From contig JAIRYH010000116.1 of the NCBI GenBank assembly GCA_031267855.1, positions 1 to 7,446 on the forward strand: a stretch of DNA of 7,446 bases, written 5' to 3'. The notes below the pieces were generated by a model. It was not told where the DNA came from. It ran no database searches and was given only the letters and a program-made list of their open reading frames with translations. The translations under genes were made by a program, and so were the position numbers. This DNA is from Prevotellaceae bacterium (GTDB lineage: Bacteria; Bacteroidota; Bacteroidia; Bacteroidales; UBA932). Of this stretch, positions 1 to 5,258 are shown piece by piece; position 1 is the first letter of the stretch, and the number at the start of each line of letters is the position of its first letter.

Positions 1-114
1 ACTTGCGGCACGTGCCGCAAAGGGCAATTCGCCTGAAATTATACTTGCGGCACGTGCCGCAAAGGGCAATTCGCCTGAAATTATACTTGCGGCACGTGCC
101 GCAAAGGGGCAATT
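1..114. repeat. 42-bp tandem repeat array, each unit with an 18-bp perfect palindrome
   Basis: Two identical 42-bp units (1-42 and 43-84) are followed by a partial third (85-114), which has one extra G in its G-run and then diverges after CAATT. Each unit contains the perfect palindrome TTGCGGCACGTGCCGCAA (3-20, 45-62, 87-104), with CACGTG at its centre. As RNA from either strand it can fold into a 7-bp stem with an ACGT loop. No T-run follows on the minus strand, so it is not a classical intrinsic terminator for the hydrolase gene that ends at 203. The window starts exactly at a unit boundary, so the array may continue to the left. Because 42 is divisible by three, plus frames 2 and 3 stay open through all copies (stops at 116-118 and 123-125). 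Two minus frames are also open across the unit, so openness is not evidence of coding. I read it as intergenic repeat DNA of unknown function. Confidence 0.9.
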
Positions 115-145
115 TTGAATTTTGAAGGTTGAATATTGAATGGCG
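113..145. repeat. A/T-rich TTGAA micro-repeat
   Basis: Directly after the last 42-bp unit the sequence becomes a short degenerate repeat: TTGAA occurs four times (115-119, 122-126, 129-133 and 136-140, or within one base of these), with a spacing of about 7 bp. It ends at a short GC-rich stretch (TGGCGGCAAG). No gene or recognisable regulatory site is visible. It looks like low-complexity intergenic filler between the hydrolase 3' end and the palindrome array. Its role is unknown. Confidence 0.6.
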
Positions 146-172
146 GCAAGCGCACACCGGCGCCAGCCAAAT

Positions 173-198
173 CGGTAAATCCGTAATTCCGTAATTCC
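173..198. repeat. 8-bp micro-repeat (CCGTAATT) after the hydrolase stop codon
   Basis: CCGTAATT occurs twice head to tail (181-188, 189-196), preceded by a degenerate copy CGGTAAAT (173-180) and followed by CC. It lies five to thirty bases beyond the hydrolase stop codon on the transcribed minus strand. It has no dyad symmetry and no T-tract, so it does not look like a terminator. Replication slippage or a dispersed intergenic repeat are both possible. Together with the TTGAA stretch and the 42-bp array, it fills the whole gene-free 1-202 segment. Confidence 0.65.
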
Positions 199-202
199 TT
201 CC

Positions 203-1435
203 TTATTCTCCGTTTCTGATAGCCAGCAGTCGATTCAGCACGACATCCAGATATAGCGGCAATGTTGTGTCGTGGTCGCCGCCGGGCCGTGCATAGGCTT
301 TCACCTTGCAGCCTTTTGCACGCATTGCCTGACAGGCATTCACCGAATTGACCGGATAAATCCATCGGTCGGCGTCGCCGTAAACGAAGATCAGGCTGTC
401 TTTCGGCGCAAAGTCAACCAGGGAATTTTGCTGCGAAATGCGAATAAATTCGGTATCCGTTTCGTCCCGGATGCCGGCTATGAATTCGGGACGGAACAGT
501 TGCGACGAAACCTCGTGAAGCGGCAATCCGGCTGTTTCATTACTGTAATAGGAAAGGTCGTAGTCAATGGAGCGCAGCAAGGCATTGTCCGCTTCCGAAA
601 AAATAGCCGCATAATCTTTCGAATACCGGAAATCTCTTTTATACATTCCAATTACCCACAGGTAGCTGGACACCATCCGTGCTCCCAATGGTTCCGGATT
701 GTTGATAATTTCTTTGGAAAATGCTTTCAGGTCGTAGGCGCCGGAGCCGGCTACGGTCTTGAGCACTTTCAGTCCTGCTGCCGGATGGGCGTCAATTGTT
801 TCGTGCAGGGCAACGGAAGCATAGCCTCCTTCGGAATAGCCGGTAATGAAAACAGTATTGTTGAACGGCAGGGCGACTTCCGGCATCGCCATGTATTCCC
901 TGCCGGCGCGGATAAAGTCCAGCCCGGCTTGCCCCAGCGATTCCCGGTGCGTGTAGGGATGGGTGACGGACTTGCTTTCACCGTAGCCGATATAGTCGGG
1001 AATCAGCACGGCACAATTGAATGCCGACGCGATGGTGATGCCCAGGAAAACATCCATCGAAAGGCCGGCTATACTGCGTATTTCTTCCGACGGCGCGCTG
1101 TTGCGGTCGCCATAGGTACCATGATTGAACAGCACGGTCGGGAAACGGGCGTCATAATTTTCGGATACCAGCAGTGCGCCGGAAACGTTTATTTTGCTGC
1201 CTTCCGGATACTCCGTGACGTACACCACACGCAGCAGGCGTACGTCACTTTGCAGGAGCGGTACATACTGCCCGTACCCCTGGCCGGCAAGAACGAATTT
1301 CAATAAGTCCTTGCCCATGGCGCCCACTGTTTCCGCCTGCACGAGGTAATCGTTCCGCACAGGCTGTTCCGGCGTTTCCTTTGTACATCCCGCCAGCAAT
1401 AGAAGGACGGGAATAATCAGTTTTTTTATGGTCAT
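203..1435 (-). CDS. Lipoprotein alpha/beta hydrolase (secretory lipase / esterase-like)
   Basis: This 410-residue protein has a type II signal peptide: Lys4-Lys5, a hydrophobic run, then lipobox L-A-G-C with the lipidated Cys at 17. It should therefore be anchored in the outer membrane or its surface. The mature part is an alpha/beta hydrolase. FNHGTYG (103-109) is the likely oxyanion-hole loop, GYSEGG (199-204) is the nucleophile elbow with Ser201, Asp356 in GDADRWIYP (Asp354 less likely) is the probable acid, and His388 in GGDHD completes the triad. Ser, Asp and His are in normal order and the length fits secreted lipase/esterase families, so the enzyme looks intact. The natural substrate (lipid, short ester or feruloylated glycan) cannot be read from sequence. 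The start at 1435 is fixed by the signal peptide. The upstream gap of 112 bp holds a stem-loop and no clear TAnnTTTG promoter, so expression may depend on readthrough from the nitroreductase gene. No T9SS C-terminal sorting domain is visible. Confidence 0.88.
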   Translation of the reverse strand: MTIKKLIIPVLLLLAGCTKETPEQPVRNDYLVQAETVGAMGKDLLKFVLAGQGYGQYVPLLQSDVRLLRVVYVTEYPEGSKINVSGALLVSENYDARFPTVLFNHGTYGDRNSAPSEEIRSIAGLSMDVFLGITIASAFNCAVLIPDYIGYGESKSVTHPYTHRESLGQAGLDFIRAGREYMAMPEVALPFNNTVFITGYSEGGYASVALHETIDAHPAAGLKVLKTVAGSGAYDLKAFSKEIINNPEPLGARMVSSYLWVIGMYKRDFRYSKDYAAIFSEADNALLRSIDYDLSYYSNETAGLPLHEVSSQLFRPEFIAGIRDETDTEFIRISQQNSLVDFAPKDSLIFVYGDADRWIYPVNSVNACQAMRAKGCKVKAYARPGGDHDTTLPLYLDVVLNRLLAIRNGE

Positions 1436-1481
1436 TTGTCGTTATATAAATGAGGTGTTTCAATTGGTGAATACACAACAA

Positions 1482-1507
1482 CCCGGAACAGGTCAAACTG
1501 TTTCGGG
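1482..1507 (-). terminator. Stem-loop between nitroreductase and hydrolase genes
   Basis: Two 10-nt arms (1482-1491 CCCGGAACAG and 1498-1507 CTGTTTCGGG) are complementary except at one position and enclose a 6-nt loop. In minus-strand RNA the odd pair is A-C; in plus-strand RNA it is a G-U wobble. The hairpin begins about 40 bases after the nitroreductase stop codon and is followed on the minus strand by TTGTTGTGTATT, which is T-rich but not a clean T-run. It may be a weak intrinsic terminator or attenuator, or a transcript-stabilising 3' structure. It lies 47 bases upstream of the hydrolase start. Confidence 0.45.
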
Positions 1508-1547
1508 CTGCCGCATGGTTGCAATAATACGGGGGAATAGCGCAGCA

Positions 1548-2168
1548 TTATTTGCCGGGATATCCGACCGGTTGTCCCAACAAAAGTTTTCCGTTTTTAA
1601 TTTCCAGCAGGGTTGCCAGTTCATCCTTTTTGATCATGCCCAGCACCACTGTTGCCAAGCCTTCCGAAGCAGCAAACAAATATACGTTTTGACTGACGAA
1701 CCCCACGTCGGTAGTCGCATAAAAGTCCTTGCTTTCTTCATTAAACCGCGGCATTTTATCAAAATTGCCGACAAACACCAGTATCACGGGAGCCGTTTCT
1801 ACAAAAGGTTGCGCCCCGACGCTTTTACGGGCGTCTGTTTTTGATTTTTGCAGTAATTTATTAGCCGCAGCGTCGTAAAGATACACGCCTGTTTTTAAGA
1901 ATACATACACGTCAATTTCCTGACTGTCGCCGGCAGAAGGCGCGGTGCGTTTTCCGTCCGGGCGATTGACGCCATTGGCAGCCCACAGCAAATTTGACAG
2001 CTGCGCCTGCGTCAGTTCCTGTGCGGAAAACGAGCGGCCGGTGCGGCGGGCATTCAGGGCATCCATCAGGGGTGTTCCGCCGGAAGTTTGCGGTTTCGGC
2101 AACACAATATCCTGAGCGGAGAGTGTTCCCGAAATAAATAACAACAAGATGATCGTAATTTTTTTCAT
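1548..2168 (-). CDS. Exported nitroreductase-fold oxidoreductase (SagB/ThcOx-type)
   Basis: This 206-residue FMN-dependent oxidoreductase of the nitroreductase superfamily has an N-terminal signal peptide (KK, hydrophobic 4-14, likely cleavage after Ala18 in TLSA-QD), so it should act in the periplasm. Family signatures appear in order: RRTGRSF (41-47), the FMN-phosphate-binding arginine segment; LLWAANGVN (60-68); APSAGDSQEIDVYV (76-89), typical of the SagB-like subgroup; D154-x-G with QN at 160-161 and the following helix ASEGLATVVLG (167-177); and the C-terminal GYP (202-204). The domain is near full length for the single-domain, secreted Bacteroidota forms. The electron acceptor and substrate are not predictable. 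No RiPP precursor or cyclodehydratase is nearby, so a toxin-maturation role like that of SagB in streptolysin S is unlikely here. The gene lies 27 bp after the PorE-like gene, consistent with co-transcription. Its start is fixed by the signal peptide. The leader is A/T-rich, with a 14-bp palindrome AATATTATAATATT (2170-2183) and no Shine-Dalgarno. Confidence 0.88.
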   Translation of the reverse strand: MKKITIILLLFISGTLSAQDIVLPKPQTSGGTPLMDALNARRTGRSFSAQELTQAQLSNLLWAANGVNRPDGKRTAPSAGDSQEIDVYVFLKTGVYLYDAAANKLLQKSKTDARKSVGAQPFVETAPVILVFVGNFDKMPRFNEESKDFYATTDVGFVSQNVYLFAASEGLATVVLGMIKKDELATLLEIKNGKLLLGQPVGYPGK

Positions 2169-2195
2169 AAATATTATAATATTGGTTAATTCCGT

Positions 2196-4148
2196 TTAGT
2201 GATAAGCTACTACTTTTCGTTTTCCATCTACAAACATGACAACAAATGCATCGGCATAGCCTATTTTACGCAATTCTTTCATCAGCAGGTTCGCCTCTTT
2301 CAAATGTTCGAAACGCCCAATAGTAAAGCGGGTAAACGCATCCGGAAAACTGCCGTAATAAATCTTGTATTGGGGGTATGTTTCTTGTGCCAAATTTAAG
2401 TAGTCCCAGTTGGGATATTCTTTACTTGCTAAAATTTGTACACTGTATTCCACGCCTGTCCCCTGTTCCAAATCCAAAATAATGTTATCATTTATAACAA
2501 TCTCTTCATCGGCTACGGGCTCAACGGGCTTCATCTTCAAGTCCAGCCGCAGTTTTTGCATTTCCGCGCGGCTGCCCGTCTTAAATTCAAAATTAACTAC
2601 GGGTATGTAGCCATCCTTGATAAACGAAAGGACATAGTCCGTATTTTCGTGTAAATTAAACACAAATCTGCCGCCGGCATCCGTTGTAACGTAGCGTACC
2701 TGATTGGATTTCTTTTCCACCAAAGACAGTGATACGCCTTCAACAGGGAGATTGCTTTCTTCTGCCGACACGGAACCCGGTATATCTCTTTCAACAATCT
2801 GGATAAATGTATTCGGCGCTTCAATGTAGCCTATGTCAGGGAGCGGTCCCGTCAGCTGAAAGTAATAAATATCATCGCTGCCCATGCCGCCGCGCCTGTT
2901 AGAAGCAAAATACCCGTCGTGCATGCCGCGATTAAAAATCAAATAAAAATCATCACCTCCGCTATTGATGGGCGCGCGCAGATTTTCTATGGCTACCCAC
3001 TGGTTTCTTTCGCCTTTAGCGCGGAAGATATCCAGTCCGCCATAACCGGGGTGCCCATTGGATGAAAAATAAAGAATGCCCGTAGAATCCATTGTGGGGA
3101 ACATTTCTTTCCCTTCGGTGTTTATTACAGGTCCGGCATTTACAGGCTCGCTCCAGTGTCCCTGCGCCGTGAGCACGCAAAAATAAATATCCGTTTCGCC
3201 GTAGCCGCCGGGCATATCCGAAACGAAGTAAAGCGTTTTTTCGTCGGGGCTCAGGCAAGGGTGTCCAACCGAATATTCCGTCGGCTTGTTATGCTCGAAT
3301 GATTTTTTTCTGATGATCTTGTTTCCTGCTCCCAAAACAGCCTCTTCTATTTCGAGCTTCCTGTCCAGTATTGATATTTCTTCATTCAGCGTTTCGCCCG
3401 TGACGCTCGTACGCGTATAAAGCATTTTTCGTCCGTTGTTCGCATACGCCACGGGTCCTAAATTATAGCCTTCGTCCAGCAAAGTATAGATGGGCGATAC
3501 AACAGGCGGACGCGAAGCCCTCGGAGCATTGCCATCTTCATCCCGATGTACCGGCTTGCGCGTTCTGAAGGGGCGTAAAAGACTTATGTCCGTTTTTCCA
3601 ACGGTATAATCCGACACATATAATAAATACCGATTATCCCTCATGGTTACAGCACCCCATTCGGAATACTTCGTATTCAATGAAAATTCATTCATTACGC
3701 TGAATACCGAACTGTCCCGCTTTACCATCCAGCTCATGGCAGTGTCGCATGCCGTAATGTGGCGTTTTACCAGGGGATCATTCCCTCCCGCCTTCATGTA
3801 TGTTTCAAAATGTTCTTTCGCCGCGGCATATTCTTCGAAGTACATTAATACTTCGGCATAATATTTATGCGCTTCGGCGTTATAATTTCCCAATTTCAGC
3901 AACCAGCTGTACGTATTTTCCGCTTTGCTCAGGTTCCCTGTTTTCCGGTAACATTCGGCCAGGGCGTCCACCGCATCCGGATCAATGGTTTTAGCGGACT
4001 TTACAACTTTTTCCAGCAATGACAGGGCGCCATTATAATCGTAGTAGCTCAACATCTGACGGGCGGCTTTTATATCTTTTTTTGTTTGTGAAAAAACGCC
4101 GTAAGAGAAGCAGAGGAATATACAAATCAGAATGTACCCTTTTTTCAT
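2196..4148 (-). CDS. PorE-like periplasmic scaffold: TPR, PD40/WD40-like, CRD and C-terminal SPOR domain
   Basis: This 650-residue exported protein has a signal peptide with likely cleavage after Ser20 (GVFS-QT). No lipobox cysteine is positioned for lipidation. Domains in order: TPR-like helical repeats (about 24-125, e.g. GALSLLEKVVK, GNLSKAENTYSWLL, EEYAAAKEHFETYM); a beta-propeller with PD40/WD40 motifs (about 150-435; LSPDEKTLYFVSDMPGGYGETDIY at 299-322 by residue number, LYFSSNGHPGYGGLDIF near 359-375, GYFASNRRGGMGSDDIYYF near 412-430); a carboxypeptidase-regulatory-like beta-sandwich (about 465-540); and a SPOR domain (about 566-648) with YSVQI, then FTIGRFEHLKEANLLMKELR and DAFVV. P. 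gingivalis PorE has the same TPR-WD40-CRD order but ends in an OmpA-like domain, which is absent here. SPOR domains bind glycan strands lacking peptide stems, so the wall-tethering role may be kept by a different module. It begins 16 bp after the PorP/SprF gene, matching the known PorP-PorE partnership. The specific T9SS role is inferred. Confidence 0.85.
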   Translation of the reverse strand: MKKGYILICIFLCFSYGVFSQTKKDIKAARQMLSYYDYNGALSLLEKVVKSAKTIDPDAVDALAECYRKTGNLSKAENTYSWLLKLGNYNAEAHKYYAEVLMYFEEYAAAKEHFETYMKAGGNDPLVKRHITACDTAMSWMVKRDSSVFSVMNEFSLNTKYSEWGAVTMRDNRYLLYVSDYTVGKTDISLLRPFRTRKPVHRDEDGNAPRASRPPVVSPIYTLLDEGYNLGPVAYANNGRKMLYTRTSVTGETLNEEISILDRKLEIEEAVLGAGNKIIRKKSFEHNKPTEYSVGHPCLSPDEKTLYFVSDMPGGYGETDIYFCVLTAQGHWSEPVNAGPVINTEGKEMFPTMDSTGILYFSSNGHPGYGGLDIFRAKGERNQWVAIENLRAPINSGGDDFYLIFNRGMHDGYFASNRRGGMGSDDIYYFQLTGPLPDIGYIEAPNTFIQIVERDIPGSVSAEESNLPVEGVSLSLVEKKSNQVRYVTTDAGGRFVFNLHENTDYVLSFIKDGYIPVVNFEFKTGSRAEMQKLRLDLKMKPVEPVADEEIVINDNIILDLEQGTGVEYSVQILASKEYPNWDYLNLAQETYPQYKIYYGSFPDAFTRFTIGRFEHLKEANLLMKELRKIGYADAFVVMFVDGKRKVVAYH

Positions 4149-4164
4149 AAAATATAAATTATTA

Positions 4165-5100
4165 TCAAAAATGTCGCGGATTTCTCAAGCGGTTATAGCG
4201 TTGCTTAAAAGTATAGGAAACCGAAATTTCTTGCGTAGCCGGCCATCCGTTCAGGTTATGGTCATAAGAATAACCCACCAGCAATGATTGCGTGGCATAA
4301 ATTTGAGCCAGGAATGACATTGCGTTTGTAGAAGTAAGTTTATCGATACTTTCCAGATTGCCCTTAAAGGGAATCCCTGTGCGGTAGCCAACACCCAGCC
4401 ACACGCGGTCTGCAAAGATGCCGAACAGGTTTAAGTCCATATTGGTCGGTCCGTTAAAATCTTCACGCAACAGTAAAGTCGGCTTCAGGGCTACGGCTTC
4501 CGAGAGTTTCAACAATCCGCCCAAAGAGAAGTAAAGGTGCGGGATTTTTTTTGCGTAAGTGAAATTGGCGAATATATTTGTAATGGAAAGCCCCGCATAG
4601 AATGCAGGCGTATTGTAAAAGACGCCAAACCGGAAATCAGGGCGCGCTTCACCTTGCAGGTTTGCCAAGGTCGGGTCCTGCAATTCATAAGGCACCAGCT
4701 TATCTCTGTCAATTAGCTGGTAACTCAATCCGGCGCTAATACCAAACGCCAGGCGGTCTTTACGCCTATTCAATGCCAGCCGGAATGCATACGTAGCATA
4801 AGCGGAAAAAGTGTTGGATGCGCCTTTGGTATCGCTTGCCAATTGTCCCGCCCATCCGACGTTTTTCCCTTCCGTGGCGACGCCATCTACGATAGCCGAA
4901 TATATTTTGGGGGAGCCGGGGATACCCAGCCACTGCAGGCGGGTAAAGATATTTGCATTGACAGCTTCCTTGTAGCCCGCATAGGCGGGATTAATAGCCA
5001 AACTGTGAAAAACATATTGTGAATATAACATATCCTGTTGTGCGAATACAAATCCCGTAGATATTAATAGAAATAATATTACTAATTGCGTCCTTCTCAT
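4165..5100 (-). CDS. PorP/SprF-family type IX secretion outer-membrane protein
   Basis: This 311-residue protein has a cleavable signal peptide (MRRTQLVILFLLIS..., probable cleavage after Ala20). The mature N-terminus QQDMLYSQY (21-29) followed by INPAYAG (36-42) is the hallmark of the PorP/SprF family. The remainder consists of alternating amphipathic beta-strands expected of an outer-membrane barrel (e.g. 'SFLAQIYATQSLLVGYSYD' and 'EISVSYTFKQRY' near the C-terminus), and the length is typical. In characterised T9SSs, PorP links to the periplasmic PorE, PorK and PorN proteins, and SprF paralogues help export or anchor particular substrates. Many Bacteroidota carry several paralogues, so I cannot say whether this is the core PorP or an accessory copy; no porK, porL, porM or porN gene follows it. 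It is the first gene after the promoter at 5152-5182 and is probably co-transcribed with the PorE-like gene 16 bp downstream. No type B sorting-domain substrate gene is adjacent in the window. Confidence 0.93.
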   Translation of the reverse strand: MRRTQLVILFLLISTGFVFAQQDMLYSQYVFHSLAINPAYAGYKEAVNANIFTRLQWLGIPGSPKIYSAIVDGVATEGKNVGWAGQLASDTKGASNTFSAYATYAFRLALNRRKDRLAFGISAGLSYQLIDRDKLVPYELQDPTLANLQGEARPDFRFGVFYNTPAFYAGLSITNIFANFTYAKKIPHLYFSLGGLLKLSEAVALKPTLLLREDFNGPTNMDLNLFGIFADRVWLGVGYRTGIPFKGNLESIDKLTSTNAMSFLAQIYATQSLLVGYSYDHNLNGWPATQEISVSYTFKQRYNRLRNPRHF

Positions 5101-5151
5101 TTTTTATTCAATACGTCAAATGTAGCGTTGCATGATTAGCTAATAATCTGA

Positions 5152-5182
5152 CAAAGGTACATATATTTCACTAACTATTCAA
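5152..5182 (-). promoter_or_regulatory. Bacteroidota-type promoter for the PorP/PorE-like operon
   Basis: On the minus strand, TTG (5182-5180) is followed after 20 bases by TACCTTTG (5159-5152), an exact match to the Bacteroidota -7 consensus TAnnTTTG with a -33 TTG at an accepted distance. Transcription would start near 5148, giving a leader of roughly 48 nt before the PorP ATG at 5100. A second exact -7 match, TACATTTG (5124-5117), lies closer to the gene but has no -33 TTG at 17-23 bp. A small palindrome ATTAGCTAAT (5135-5144) lies within the leader. The rest of the 5101-5258 gap is A/T-rich, and I see no convincing terminator for the upstream helicase gene. Confidence 0.65.
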
Positions 5183-5258
5183 CATTTTAATATCAAAATA
5201 TATATTTAACCTTGAAGAAAACATAAAAATGCGCTATATGTCAATCGTGTACAGGTTG

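Noticed and set aside
36..48. TATAAT on the minus strand in each 42-bp unit as a promoter
   Set aside because: Bacteroidota primary promoters use TAnnTTTG, which this does not match, and no gene lies properly downstream within the window.
87..104. Intrinsic terminator for the hydrolase gene at the nearest palindrome
   Set aside because: The hairpin is possible, but the minus strand after it reads GTATAATTTC, without a T-run, and the palindrome lies about 100 bases past the stop codon. It could still act as a 3' stabilising structure.
1..114. CRISPR array
   Set aside because: The units are directly head to tail, with the 'spacer' portion identical between copies, and no cas gene is in the window. 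This is a tandem repeat.
272..1306. A 344-codon open frame on the plus strand opposite the hydrolase gene
   Set aside because: It is fully antisense to a gene with a lipobox and intact catalytic triad, its translation has no recognisable domain or signal peptide, and GC-rich codon use commonly leaves such shadow frames open.
203..2168. RiPP or streptolysin-like biosynthetic cluster based on the SagB-type enzyme
   Set aside because: No precursor peptide, cyclodehydratase, or dedicated transporter is present, and the enzyme has a signal peptide, unlike biosynthetic SagB.
2170..2183. 14-bp palindrome AATATTATAATATT just before the nitroreductase start as an operator
   Set aside because: It is composed only of A and T in a leader where such composition is normal for Bacteroidota translation starts, so chance symmetry is the simpler explanation.
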